From NCBI RefSeq assembly GCF_030316605.1, contig NZ_CP127039.1, positions 1,364,001 to 1,428,000 on the forward strand: a stretch of 64,000 nucleotides of DNA, given 5' to 3'. Source of the DNA: Spiroplasma ixodetis Y32 (GTDB taxonomy: Bacteria > Bacillota_I > Bacilli_A > Mycoplasmatales > VBWQ01). A program made the translations under genes and the position numbers. Below are positions 30,908 through 42,348 of the stretch, in pieces. The notes beneath the pieces were generated by a model. That model worked only from the letters and a program-made list of their open reading frames with translations, did no database searches and had not been told where the DNA came from. Numbering within the stretch: position 1 is the stretch's first letter; each line of letters begins with the position of its first letter.

Positions 30908-31673
30908 AATCTTTATACCTTCCATATCCTTGTACTGCTTGTGATTTATTAACTACACCAATAACTGATTTATATTTAGATTGTTGAGTAACTTTTTTAT
31001 TCATATTTTTAACATTAGTTCTGGCTCTTTGTTCTCTATCAGATTTTGATAAACCACCGTGATAATATTGATTTTGAAATATCTTATTAGCACCAGTACC
31101 ATAAGCACCTGTTGCTTTACACATATCAATTCAAGTTTCTCTAGAAACCATAAAATAATCATAACTTTTAGATAAATTAGTTCTATAAGTTAATGTAGCA
31201 ATACCATAAGTACCCGACTGTTGTTGTATTACTGGAGTTCATATACCACCTGCTAATGCACTACTAGAAAGATTTACATAAACTCCAATCATACTATCAT
31301 AATCTTGTTCAGTTAAAGAATTCATTATTATTTCTTTACCTTTATCCATTAATGACTTACCATTTAAATATTGTTTTTGAATATGTTGTAATTTAGCAAT
31401 ATTATTATTAGTAATATGTGTCATTATTTTTTTATGAATTACTGGTAAATTAGTTAATTTTTGTAAAACTTGTTGAAATTCAGATAATTCTTTTTGAGAT
31501 TTACCTTGTCCTAATACTTTTGACATTAATTGATTTTTTAATATTCCTGCTGGATTTTTTAAAAAACTATTAAATAATGAATTACTTTTTTTAAATTTTT
31601 CTATTAATTCAGCAGTTTGTATATCACTAACAGCAGTTTCTAATATCATTCTTAATAATAATATAATAGGCAT
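30891..31673 (-). CDS. Prophage B protein of unknown function after the capsid gene
   Basis: 260 residues (MPIILLLRMILETAVSDIQT...), mostly helical with Gln/Lys-rich segments, a Ser/Gly-rich region near 140 (NLSSSALAGGI) and a basic Tyr/Gly-rich C-terminus. It lies between capsid and fibre genes and overlaps the fibre start by 17 bases; possible head-tail or internal virion protein, not recognised. Confidence 0.55.
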
Positions 31674-31678
31674 TTAAA

Positions 31679-32869
31679 TTACTTCTTTGTAAAAGTTACT
31701 TGTAAAGAACCATCATATAAAGTTTTACCTTCAACATTAGCACTTGTTGCTGTTAAATCTGAAAAATTAGCATTACCTTTAACATAATTAGGATTTTTAG
31801 CAAGAATTGCTTTTTCAACTTCATCTGCAGTTGGAGTATCACCGGCCATAGTTATTTTTCCTAAATTAGTAAATTCAATTGCTGTTGCAATATCAATACT
31901 TGAAGTCACTGTAAATCCTTTAACTAAATCTGGTCTTAATGCTTTACCTTCTGAAACTAAAAACTTATGAAAATTCTTAACATTACCATTAGTTTGTAAA
32001 ACAAAAATATTATCTTGTCCTCTATTAAATGGAAATGCTAATGCTTCTTTATGAACTAATACAGCATCACATCCTAAAAAATTAAATCCTTCTTTTTTAT
32101 CAATAGTTGCAATTGGATAATTTCTACCTAATCAAGGACATTCTACAATTTTAATACCACCAATTTCTACAATTTTACCATCTTTTAATGCTTGTGAAGC
32201 ACTATCACTACCTAATGTAGTTGTTGATAATAATACTAATGGTTTAAAGAAACTAGATACTCATAATGTATAATCTTCTTCATCTGTACCAATATATTCA
32301 TCAGTAATTCTTGCTTTTAATGTTGCTAATGTATTTGATATTTTTAATCATAATAACATTCTATAATCATCTATTTTTGGATTACTTGGTAATGCAATAT
32401 TAATAATTCCATTATCTTTTGCTGTTTTAACTGCTAATGCTAATAATTTTGCTACTAAATAAGTTTCTACTGATTTTGCTTTTGCATCAATTCAACTTGA
32501 TGCTAAACTATCTGATACAAGAACATTACCATCTTCATATTTTGCACCTAAACGTTTTAAATCTAATGTTTCTTCTTCAAAAGTAATTTGTTTCTTTTTA
32601 TCTAATAAAATTTGTTCAACTCTTGTGGCTGTTAAATCATTAGCACCAGCACCAGCATCATAATCATCTGTAAGATTTCTTTTAGTAATATTATAAATAG
32701 CAGTACCAGCATCTAATTGTTCTCTATTTTCTATTGTTGCATTAATTAATGCTACTCTTTTTGATAATAAAACTTTTAAATTTTTAATATATTTAACTGA
32801 TAAATCTAATTTACCAGTTGGATTACTTGGGTCATTAATTGTTGTTGATTGTGTTGTAATAATTGCCAT
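31679..32869 (-). CDS. Major capsid protein (prophage B)
   Basis: 396 residues, intact. It starts MAIITTQSTTINDPSNPTG and follows the scaffold-like gene. The body resembles phage coat proteins by length and layout. The final ~90 residues form an add-on domain (AILAKNPNYVKGNANF ... GSLQVTFTKK) that recalls the repeated domain of Spiroplasma lipoproteins/spiralin-type proteins. The comparable part in prophage A is similar, so both virions may show this domain. Function as capsid is inferred from gene order and abundance of Ala/Lys/Asp. Confidence 0.6.
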
Positions 32870-32873
32870 ATTT

Positions 32874-33359
32874 TTAACCTACCATTCCTATTTTTCTAGT
32901 ATCTACTTCATCTTCTTTATTTTCTTTAAATTTATCTTTTACATCTAAAGAATTACTAATATTTGTATCTTTTTTATTATTAAATAAATGTGGAAAATCT
33001 TTATTTAAATTAGATAATTCTTCATCAATATCATCTTTATCTCCAAGATATCTTTTTAATAAATTAATATTTTCTTGTGATAAATCATATTTTTTATAAC
33101 TTTCACTATGTCTAATTTCCCTATCTTTATCAGTTTTTTCTTTATATAAAGCATTATATTTTTCTTCTAATTCTTTATATTTATCTTCTAAAGTTGGTTC
33201 TTTAGATTCTTCAGTTTCTGGTTCTTTTTTATCTTCAGATTCAGATTCTTTTTCAGTATTTTCTTCTGATTTTACTTCTTCTTCCTTAGTTTCTTCTTGT
33301 TCATCTTTTTCTTTTTCTTCCATAGTATTACTTCCTTTCATTTCATTTTCATTTAACAT
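32874..33359 (-). CDS. Scaffold-like protein (prophage B)
   Basis: 161 residues, very acidic and Glu/Lys-rich with a long coiled coil (EDKYKELEEKYNALYKEK), directly before the capsid gene. The start ATG is chosen because AAAGGTGG lies a few bases before it; an upstream GTG in the same frame overlaps that site. Scaffold role inferred from position and composition; unrelated in sequence to the prophage A scaffold. Confidence 0.6.
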   Translation of the reverse strand: MLNENEMKGSNTMEEKEKDEQEETKEEEVKSEENTEKESESEDKKEPETEESKEPTLEDKYKELEEKYNALYKEKTDKDREIRHSESYKKYDLSQENINLLKRYLGDKDDIDEELSNLNKDFPHLFNNKKDTNISNSLDVKDKFKENKEDEVDTRKIGMVG

Positions 33360-33375
33360 AATTACCACCACCTTT

Positions 33376-36228
33376 CTAAGTTGAACTTTTTGGATTTATT
33401 ACCAATGACGTAGTTTGCAAGTTTCAATTGGCATTAGCAAATCCAGGTTTTAGAATTTTTGTAGGTGCATCAAATGTAGTTATAAATTGATATTGAATTG
33501 ATATTCAATCATCACTATCACCTTTAAATGCCATTATTTTAAATCAAGTAGAACTTGGTATTGTGTGACCACTACTTGGACTGTCATTTGTTCATAATAA
33601 GTCATTAATATATATTTTATTTAATCTTTCTGCATTTGTTAAAGAAGTAGTTTGACTAATTGGTAAACTAGTACGATTATTTATATTAAATATTCAATTA
33701 TTATTCATATCAATATGATTACCAGAATTATTATTATAAATAATATCATTATCTTGAAAACTGGCATTTAAACCTTGACCATCAGTTATACTACCAATAT
33801 CACTTAAATTTATTTTAATAGGTGTAAATCAACTTTTTGAATTAGTATAACTCGGATTATCTGGAGAAAAATTTCAATTATCATTCATATTTAATGTAAA
33901 ATTAAATGTCATACTTTCATAATCTTCTTTAAATTTATCAATATTATCATAACCATAATCTTTAACATTAATATCTATGTAGTTTAAAAATTTACCGGTT
34001 TCTTGATTTTCTCTTCAATTTGGTCTCATTTGATAAATATCATTTAATGATTCTTTTAATGTTCTATTAATATTATTCGTAATTCCATATTGATTTTGAT
34101 TACTTAAATCAATAAATATAGGATGTGCTCTTTCTATTAATGGTGGTGGTTGTATTGCTTGAGGATAATTAAATGGTTTGTCAAATTTAAAAGTATTATT
34201 TGCTAAAATAAATGTATTTTGAATTAATCTACTATTATTACTTGCTTTACCAACTGTTTGATAAGTACCACTTCAAATACTAAAATTATCATTAACAGCA
34301 CTATTTCTATTATCGGGCATTGAATAAAATGTTATTTTAAAATTACTTTTTCCTACCACTTTTATATCAATCATATCAATTGCTCATTTTACTATATTAG
34401 TATTAGTAAATTTAGGTTCATTTAATAATGGAATTAAACTATTTTCTTTTGCTAATAATGAAACTGTATCTTTACCACCACTACCATTTAATTGGCCTAA
34501 ATTTACAGTATCATAAATTCCTTGTGATGATATACTTCCATCATTAATATTAAAATTTTGTAAATTAATCATATCAGTTAAATTAAATGTAAATGATGTC
34601 ATATGACTGGCTGAACCTAATCCTGCTTGAATTGAATCTGGTGTATCATTTCTAAACATATCAAGTGGAATAGGACTACCACTAGGAGGTGTTGAATATA
34701 GTAATGTTGTATAAAAATTATATAATTCAGCAGATATTAAACCATTTATATAATTAAATTGTGGAATCAACAAGTTACTACTTAACTTTGCTCCAATATC
34801 TAATCCACCAACAAAAGCATTCATAAATGAACCAAATATTGGTATAGTATTAAGATTAATTTTAATAGTTTCTCTTACTGTTAAAGGTATTTCACTAATA
34901 GGATTATATATAAAATAATGTAAAGCATTAATAGTATTTAATTGCTTAAATTTATTATTATTCATATTATAATGAGTATTACCAATAAATTTTTTATTAT
35001 TTTTATTATAATATTGAAAATATGGATTACCAGCAGTTGCATAATTATAATATTCTATTTCAGCACCATTTAAAAAATTATTATCTCAATAATTTACTAA
35101 TCTCTTTGAAACATCAACTTTATTAGTATTTTTAGTTTGTTCTAAATTAGTAAGTAAATGACCTTCATAATGTTGAGTTGCACCATCATCATATAATGGT
35201 AGTACTTCTTTTCTTCATTCTGTATAACCATCCATAGTTGATTGTCCTTGAACAGTTAAAACATAATTAGTTTCTGGTAATGCTTGAAAACTTACTGGGT
35301 CATAAGTTGAACATTGATATTGTCATGGAAATAATAATTTAGTTGGATATTGTCTATATTTATGTTGTTTAGTATTATCTGAAATATCAATATCTCTACC
35401 TCATAATGCTATTGAAATAGGTTTTACTGAACCATAAAAAGATACTTGACAATGAGTAACTGGTAATGGTTTTAAATAATTACTATCTAAAATAATATTA
35501 TTATTTTCATCTAATGCTGGTAATGCAACTGGGTCGCCAGGTGCACCTAATTGTACATATTGATTAATTGCTAATCCACTATGTGCTAATTTATCATTTA
35601 ATGAACTAAAAGTACATTGAATAAATGCTAATTCTTTATTTTCGGGATTATAAGTTTTAGTTGCTACTTCAAGAATATATCACTGCCTATCAACTTTAAT
35701 TGATTTATCAGTATTTATAACTTTATTAATTTCTGGAATCATATATAATTTATATAAATTTGAAACAATATTATTAATAAAATTAAAATTCTTTTTTTCA
35801 TTTGGAATATTAATAACTACATTTTTAATTGCTTGTTCTTGAATAAAAGCATTATTTGCTGGAGTTGCTGAATAAGTAATACCTAATTGGTCACTTACAA
35901 TATTTCCATAAAATACATCACCAATTTGTAATTGTTTATATGCTAAATCTGGATTATCTTTATCTTGAATAGGATAATAAGAATGGTCTCAAACTGCTTG
36001 TATTGCTTCTCTACCAGTGAATATTTTACTAAAACTAGTATAATCATTAGGAATACTAGTTGGTGGTTTATAACCACCATTTGTTGAATTTATAGCACCT
36101 AAAATAATAGTAAAAGGACATACACGAAATTGTAAATCTTTATTTTGTGTAAAATCTTTTTCAATTTCACCAGTTGATTTTCAAACTGTTTTAATTAATT
36201 GATGATTCTGTCTTGGTGTCATTCCCAT
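33376..36228 (-). CDS. Large structural protein (prophage B)
   Basis: 950 residues in one frame under code 4 (MGMTPRQNHQLIKTVWKSTG ... PKSST), start with GGAG 10 bases upstream. No enzyme motif or membrane span is seen; it is Asn/Ile/Thr-rich with many beta-like segments. It lies between portal and scaffold and overlaps the portal end by 38 bases. Probably a major virion structural protein (tail, stopper or minor capsid); family not recognised. Confidence 0.65.
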
Positions 36229-37507
36229 TTTTAGTTTCTCCATCAATATCTTTTACTAATCCATTATCAAAATCAATTTCTTCTTTTCTCATTCTTCTAT
36301 TTTCTTTAAGAATGTTCATTGCTTCTTCTTCACTAACACCTTCTTCTTGCACAAGAATACGTTTTCTGTTAGTTAAATCTAATGCTAATTTTCTCTCATT
36401 AATTTCTAATGATTTTAATCTATCTATAATAGTATTTTCTTTAATTTCAAATGTTCATTTAGATTTATCACCATCTAATCCCATTAATATAAAACATCTT
36501 TGAAATATTTCATTTCAATCACTTTGATTTAAAGTTCTTTTAATTCTTGTAGTTTCCATATCTCTACTATTTGTAATTAATACTTCTGCTTCTGTTTTTT
36601 GACTTGTAGTATCATTTACTGGACTATAGCCACTACCTTCAAACGCTTTATCAATAATAAATTGTATAAATTCACCATATTTATCTAAAATGGGATTACC
36701 TTGTAATATTGCAATTGGTGGTGTTCCACTAGTACTTCCCATACTTCTTAAATTTGCTTGTAAAATAAATTTACCTATTAATTTTTTTAAATCAAAAGCA
36801 GTTTTAGATTGATTTATTTCTTGTTCAGTAATATCTAAAAATACACGAGTTATATTACATTCAAGTTCATGTTCAATTGATTCAAATGTTTTATTTAATA
36901 ATTTTTGTAAATTTTTAATTGGAGTCATATCTGGATAATAATCACCAATAACTCCACCAAAGAAATTCTTTTTAGGTAAATTTTGCATAAATTTAACTGG
37001 AATAATACCTAAATTATGATTTTCAATTAATGGTAATTGTAAATCTTCACTTATTTCTTTTTGTAAACCATCTAATGTAACAGTATCACTTGTAAAATAT
37101 CTAATAATTTGATTTGGAGTATATGTTGTTTTAACATAAATACTTTGGTCATCATATTGTAATCTTGACCATGTTGATGCACTATATTCAGTTTCTAATA
37201 CTCTTGCTACTCTTGATTGAGCATAAGGTTGAGCAAAATTTAAAGATATTCTTCCAGTTTTACTTCTATCAATTTGAACAATACTATAACCATAACCAGA
37301 TTTAATATGACAATCTTGATAAAATAAACTATCAAAATTATTTCATTCTTTTAATTTTTCAATAGCATTTTTATATTTTGGATGTTCACTTGTTAAAGTA
37401 TAACCATTACCTCATAATAATTTACTTGCATGATTTGCTATTATTTCTTGAAGATTTATCATACATCAATTTGGTGTTAATATTTCAGTATTATGATTAT
37501 TATTCAT
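36191..37507 (-). CDS. Phage portal protein (prophage B)
   Basis: 438 residues. Portal-like features: MINLQEIIANHASKLLWGNG, then DSLFYQDCHIKSGYGYSIV and an IIPVKFMQN segment followed by the long central helix region (LQKLLNKTFESIEHELECNI). Portals of this type have the same order. It sits between the large terminase and the virion genes, the normal place. The start is 4 bases from the terminase stop. Confidence 0.7.
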
Positions 37508-37510
37508 ATG

Positions 37511-38869
37511 TTACTTCCTTTCAAAATAAGGATTTATATTTGCACTTAAATTTCTAATATATGGCTCTATAGCATAATCAAAAGCATCACGTAAATGGTC
37601 ATTACCTGCTAATGGTATTTGTTTAATACTCTTAGGGTCTCATACAGCCAATCTAAATTCATCTAATAATAATTGAGCATTATTCTTTATGTTTATATTT
37701 AATCGTTCTGATGCCATTAAAGCCACATTCTTACCTATTCTAAACTCTAACCTTAACTTCACACAATCTTTAAAATAGAGCCATGAATTAACTTGATATT
37801 TAATTGCTGTATCATTTAACATTTCAATAAATGTATAATTTGAAAAATCACAATATACAGTTAAACCATATTCATATAACAAATTATTTTCTTTTGCTAG
37901 TTTAATATAAAATTCAACTACTAATCTTGCTAATTGTTTATTATCATAACGAATTAATTTATTTTCTATTTTTAAACAATCAATAACATTAACAAATTTA
38001 AAATTATAATCAAAACCTATTAATAAACATGCCATAGCATCATCTTTAAACCCATAATCTAATCCAGCACTAAATCTATAACTTGGTTGTATTACTCTAC
38101 TAATTTTAGGTAATAAATGTGAATATATTCCACCAGATTCATAACCTACTAAACCATGACTTCGTACTCTTGCAGATATTGGGTCTAATTTTTCTATTTC
38201 TAATAATTGTTGTTTATCACTATCTTTTAAATGAGTATTAAGTTTTCAATTTTGATAATGATAAATAGTATTATCAATAATAGTAAATTGTTCATATTCA
38301 TTAATAATTTGTTTTTCATTTTGAGGACATGCTGTTACTGTTTTTTTAATAAATTCATTTAAAATACTTCAAGGATTACAACTTTCAATTTCTAATAATT
38401 GATTTGCTCCACGAATAGCATCTTTTAAATCTTGATAATCATTTTCAGTAATTTCATATCTTTCATCACTTCATATAATTACATAATCATATAAATAATT
38501 ACTTGCTAATCCAGTTAATTTAACATTACTATTATCTTGTGAATGTAAATATTTACAAGTTATTTTACTACCATTAAATTCAATAGTTTTTTTAGTTTCA
38601 CTAATAATAAAATTAATACTAGGATAAGTTGCTCTAATAATTTGTTTTAATTCTTGTCAACTATCATTTAATTGTTTTGACATATTACGAATTAAATAAG
38701 CATGAATATTAATATTATCTAACATTAATAAAATTCCAAGAAATTCAATATCACTAAATGTTTTACCAGATTTACGACTACCTAATTGTTTAATTTTAGT
38801 AATATTTAAAGGTTGTTTTAAATACATTCTTTTAGCAATATCTAATAAATAACCAAAATTACTTAACAT
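37511..38869 (-). CDS. terL: Phage terminase large subunit (prophage B)
   Basis: 452 residues under code 4. Walker A QLGSRKSGKT near residue 29-38, Walker B YVIIWSDE, nuclease Asp in GLDYGFKDDAMACLL and late HLRDAFDYA. Full length for the PBSX/XtmB-like class. The ATG overlaps the small-subunit stop. It is not closely related to the 8943-10652 terminase, which shows two packaging systems in one window. Confidence 0.85.
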
Positions 38870-39246
38870 TTATTCTTACTCTTATTTTCAAGTTGAATTA
38901 CTATAGGGTGTGTGTTATCAGTATTAATATCTATTTTTGTAGATAAATTATAGTCTTTTACATATGCTCTTTCTAAATATCAAGCAGAAGAATTAGGACT
39001 TGCTTTTAAAAATCTTTGAAGATTTAAATGTTTAATTTTTGCATATGCTCAATTAATTTGTTGTAAAAAAGTATCTTTTTGTTTCTTTTTTCACTCATTT
39101 ATAGTATTTTGAGTAATATTTAAGAACATTTGCATACCTTCTTTTGTTGGTATTTCTTCATTAGTAGTACAATATTCAAAATATTTTTTTATTTCTTCTT
39201 TTAAAGATTTAATATTGTATCTAATTCTTATTTTTTCTTCTTGCAC
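38863..39246 (-). CDS. terS: Phage terminase small subunit (prophage B)
   Basis: 127 residues, starting at GTG (39244-39246) 9 bases after AAGGAG. It contains a helix-turn-helix (MFLNITQNTINEWKKKQ) and an 'INWAYAKIKHLNLQRF' helix. Small terminase subunits recognise the packaging site. It overlaps the large-subunit gene. An alternative upstream start is less well placed. Confidence 0.65.
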
Positions 39247-39269
39247 ATAAAAATCTCCTTTTATATGCT

Positions 39270-39340
39270 TTAAAAACACAAAAATTTATGATATAATTAA
39301 TATAATCTTTAAGTTAGAACGTGGTAGCAATAACTTATTA
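39270..39340 (-). promoter_or_regulatory. Candidate promoter and leader hairpin of the prophage B late operon
   Basis: On the minus strand a TAAGTTA/TAACTTA hairpin (7-bp stem) with loop TTGCTACCACGTTC precedes ATTATATTAATTATATC, which contains a -10-like element. It lies ~30-90 bases before the terS start. The TTGCT..CTA loop faintly resembles the loop of the dyad at 24072-24105, but the match is short. Confidence 0.4.
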
Positions 39341-39406
39341 ACTTTATTAATTACTTCATATATTTTTTTATTTAATTTTTATAATATAATTATAACAAAA
39401 AAATAA

Positions 39407-39910
39407 TTAATTTTTATTTTTTTCTTTTCATTCTTTTAATGATAACTTACGTTTTTCTTTAAATAAATTTGAACATATATCACATATTATACTATTATCA
39501 GAAAAACGGTTGTAAATATTATAACCGTGATTTTTATTACAATCATTAATAATATAATTAGTTCTCTCATTAATGAACTTAATTTTTAAATCATTATCGA
39601 TTACTTTTTCAAAAGTTTTCTTTTTATCTCTTATTATTTTTTCATTTTCTTTGTCTTCGATATCTTTTAATCATATCTCTCTTATTATTCCACGTAACGC
39701 TAATTTTCAACCACCATAATTTTGAATTTCATTAATGCTTAATTCTCTATCATTGACTTTAATTAATTCACCATATTTAAAAGTTAAATCATAATTTTTA
39801 TCTTTTAATATTAATGTATATTTATTATTTTTACTTTTTTTAAAATTAAATTTATTAATATCACTTTTTTTATCTATCTTAATAAAATTTTTATACATTA
39901 GTAATTCCAT
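39407..39910 (-). CDS. Prophage B protein of unknown function
   Basis: 167 residues (MELLMYKNFIKIDKKSDI...), Lys/Ile-rich, with a CDICSNLFKEKRKL segment near the C-terminus (Cys pair). It overlaps the preceding gene by 20 bases. Not recognised; possibly a DNA- or RNA-binding zinc protein because of the Cys pair and basic tail. Confidence 0.5.
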
Positions 39911-40175
39911 GTTTGATTTTATCTTCTTTTTTCTTAAATTTAAACAATTTCTTAATTTTATTTCCTAAACTTTTTCAAAATTTATATTCTGGATGTTGTG
40001 ATTTATACATAATCATACAACCAATAAAAGTACCTACTATAGGCAATGGAATTGTTATCAAAAAAATACCAAAAATTTTATCATTATTACAATATTTAAT
40101 TCCATAATGTATTAATAAAATTCATGTCATCTCTACTATTATTAATAATAATATTCATAATGTTCTTTCTAGCAT
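39891..40175 (-). CDS. Small membrane protein
   Basis: 94 residues: hydrophobic segments at residues 6-24 and 36-55, then a basic C-terminus (KIKKLFKFKKKEDKIKH). It is first in the prophage B minus operon group and is followed in overlap by the 167-residue gene. Function unknown. Confidence 0.55.
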
Positions 40176-40236
40176 TTTTTATTTTCCTTTTCTATTTACA
40201 TTTTTCTTTATTGTACATTATTTTATTAAAAAAGAA

Positions 40237-40260
40237 AAGATAACTAATAAAAGTTATCTT
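40237..40260. terminator. Intrinsic terminator hairpin between operons
   Basis: AAGATAACT/AGTTATCTT 9-bp stem, loop AATAAA, with T-rich flank on the minus side (CTTTTCTTTTTT). It lies between the 40175 start and the 40402 start, so it may end a transcript from the right. Confidence 0.55.
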
Positions 40261-40332
40261 TAAACGTTAAACTAGAAATACATCACTATCAATTTTATCG
40301 TTCTCTAATATTATACTATGAAACTAAATATT

Positions 40333-40364
40333 TTTCAACATTAAATTAATAAATTTGATACAAT
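40333..40364 (+). promoter_or_regulatory. Candidate promoter of the second UPF0236 gene
   Basis: TTCAAC at about 40334, then TACAAT at 40359-40364 (19-base spacer), 38 bases before the ATG. It shares the TTTTTCAACATT context with the promoter at 41683. Confidence 0.4.
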
Positions 40365-40401
40365 GTTTGGAGTTAAAAAATCAATAGAAAGGTGTTGAAA
40401 T

Positions 40402-41598
40402 ATGTTTAGTTTTCAAAATTTTTTAAACAATAAAATTAATAATATTCTACCAGAGTTTGTTAAAGAAGTCGAGGATTGAGATGAAAATTTTTTTAAAAAT
40501 AGAACTAAAGAAGAAAAAGAAAGATATAAAGTTTCAAAAAAACGTAATAGAACAGTAAATACTGAAATTGGATTTGCAACTTTTAATAGAAGAATATATT
40601 GAGATAATATAGAAAAAAGAACTAGATATTTTACTGATGAAGAATTTAATATTGAAAAACGTGCAAGAGTTATTAAAGATTTAAAATTAAAAATACTTAG
40701 TAATTTAATAAAAAACTTAATAACTAAAAAAACATATACACATATTCAAGCAGAATATGAATATAGTTATTTTTCTAAAAATTTTATTTCAAGAATTTTT
40801 AAAAATGCAAAAATTGAAAAATTAATACCAGAACAAAAATTTAAAGTATTAGATAATCAAAAATTAAATATATGTGCAGATGATGCTTTTGTTACTTGTT
40901 GAAATGAAAATGGTTTAAAACAACAATATTGCTGTAGAATTTTAACTTTTAATCTAGGGAAAAAAGAAATTTATTTATATAGAAATAAATTAGAAAAGAA
41001 AATAACTTCATTTATGTTATTTAAAACTAATAATGCTCCAAAACAAGAAGAATTGCATAATTTTACAATGCAAACTATTAATAATCATTATGATATTAAA
41101 TTAAATATATTTGCTATTAATTGAGAATATAATAATTATAATTTAGTAATTGCTGGTGATGGTGCATTATGAATTAGAGCAATGGCTAGTTGATTGGGTT
41201 GTTATTATATTTTAGATAAATATCATGCTTATAGTTATTTATGAAAATCTTTTGTTAATGTTCGTGGTAAACATCAAAAGAAAGCACTTGATTGAACAAA
41301 ATATTTAGATGTAACAACTACTTTTTCAAATGGTAGTTATAAGGAATTAATTACTATTTTAGAAAATAATCATAATAAAGTTACTAAAAAAAATTTTAAT
41401 TATTTTAAAAATAATGAACAAGGAATTATTAATCAAAATGCTTCATGAAATATAGGTTGTAGTGCTGAAAGTGATGTATATCATTTTTTAAAATCTTTAA
41501 CTAATGGAGCAAAAATATATCATTATCAAACATTAAATAATATGTTAATAGCAAAAGCAAATTATTTAAATAGTAGAAGTTATCTTAATAGTGCTTAA
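40402..41598 (+). CDS. UPF0236-type transposase-like protein, divergent (prophage/ICE-associated)
   Basis: 398 residues, one frame under code 4. It has ICADDAFVTCWNENG, VIAGDGALWIRAM, ILDKYHAYSYLW and a C-terminal NASWNIGCSAESDVYHFLK segment, aligning with the motifs of 7748-8869 but diverged throughout. Mollicute integrative elements carry related transposase-like proteins. Ribosome-binding site AAAGGTG. No terminal repeats were found around it, and a TTGAAAAAT palindrome follows at 41661. Confidence 0.7.
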
Positions 41599-41682
41599 TA
41601 ATTTAAAACTTAATATTTTTTATTTCTAATTTTAAGATTAGTATTTTTGTGTTATTTAAGTTGAAAAATGATAATTATATTT

Positions 41683-41711
41683 TTCAACATTTAGGTATTT
41701 TGTGATATAAT
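41683..41711 (+). promoter_or_regulatory. Strong candidate promoter before the structured non-coding region
   Basis: TTCAAC (41683-41688), 17-base spacer, then an extended -10 TGATATAAT (41703-41711; TATAAT at 41706-41711). A 9-bp palindrome TTGAAAAAT/ATTTTTCAA (41661-41669 and 41679-41687) overlaps the -35, so it could be an operator. No gene follows for 640 bases, so the product would be non-coding RNA. Confidence 0.6.
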
Positions 41712-41831
41712 TAAATTAACAAAAATAGAAATACATCAGTTTATCGCTCTTGTTGTACCTTTCTATCCATTAATCTCATACGTCCTTTTTTTTACAAGTT
41801 TGAAATTTATTTTCTCGCCCAAAAATTTTTT

Positions 41832-41888
41832 CAAAAAAAATAAAAAATAAAACCAACACTTGCTCACTGGAGAGTGGCAAGGTTGGTT
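41832..41888 (-). terminator. Very strong hairpin with U-rich tail on the minus strand
   Basis: The 16-bp stem at 41851-41888, read on the minus strand, is followed by TTTTATTTTTTATTTTTTTT. This is a textbook intrinsic terminator for a minus-strand transcript from the ~42 kb region. Confidence 0.6.
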
Positions 41889-42153
41889 AAATAAAGAATA
41901 GAATTAATACAATAGGTCCCTACAACAGGTCTATATATACTAGTTTCCAATTCGCTCCCACCCCAAGAATTACCATTACTAGTTAGTATATTTTATTAGG
42001 CATCATCCACTTATTATTTATTCATGCAAGTCCACATGCTAGCCACTATTTTGAACAACTGTGTTGTGGTTCACTTTTTTAATTCATTAACACGTGTTGA
42101 TAGTAGTATTAAAGAAGGTTATAAAAATTTTATAAAATTTTACAATTACAAAA

Positions 42154-42182
42154 AAAGACGAGATTTTTATTCTCGTCTTTGT
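42154..42182. terminator. Bidirectional intrinsic terminator
   Basis: AAAGACGAGA (42154-42163) and TCTCGTCTTT (42171-42180), 10 bp, loop TTTTTAT. It is flanked by A-run on the left and T-run on the right, so it can end transcripts from either side. Confidence 0.7.
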
Positions 42183-42299
42183 TAATTTTTATAAATAAGG
42201 AAAGGAGTATTTCTATAATATATTATATTGAAAATTATTCTGTAAAAAATTTGTTAAATTTGTTAGCCGTCCTATTATTAATAATCTAAAAATCAAATT

Positions 42300-42333
42300 A
42301 TATGTTCTTTATGCTAGAAGCAACAGAACATAT
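42300..42333 (+). promoter_or_regulatory. Second copy of the conserved 9-bp dyad leader
   Basis: ATATGTTCT (42300-42308) and AGAACATAT (42325-42333), loop TTATGCTAGAAGCAAC, ~16 bases before the duplicated gene. About 75 bases here match the leader of 23538-24056 in reverse orientation. Retention in both copies points to a functional element or a very recent duplication. Confidence 0.5.
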
Positions 42334-42348
42334 TAGGAAAGGATTATT

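Larger units (their letters stand above)
41712..42182. ncRNA. Highly structured non-coding region, unassigned RNA candidate
   Basis: No open frame of note for 750 bases, but three strong folds. (a) AACCAAC-CTTGC-CACT paired with AGTG-GCAAG-GTTGGTT, 16 bp with two bulges, at 41851-41888. (b) ACTAGT..AATTC..GAATT..ACTAGT nested stems at 41939-41983. (c) hairpin GACGAG/CTCGTC at 42154-42180. GC content is locally higher than the surroundings. RNase P, tmRNA, SRP and T-box signatures were sought and not convincingly found. Either strand could encode it; a promoter on the plus side and U-tracts on both ends support transcription. Confidence 0.5.

Noticed and set aside
8943..40175. A filamentous plectrovirus (SpV1-like) as the source of the phage genes
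   Set aside because: Large terminase, portal, scaffold and capsid genes indicate double-stranded DNA packaging (tailed-type), not a filamentous virus.
41851..42060. RNase P RNA, tmRNA, SRP RNA or a T-box leader
   Set aside because: AAGTCCACATGC and GGGTGGGAGCG look a little like RNase P and T-box motifs, but neighbouring conserved parts are absent and the terminator is in the wrong place for a T-box.
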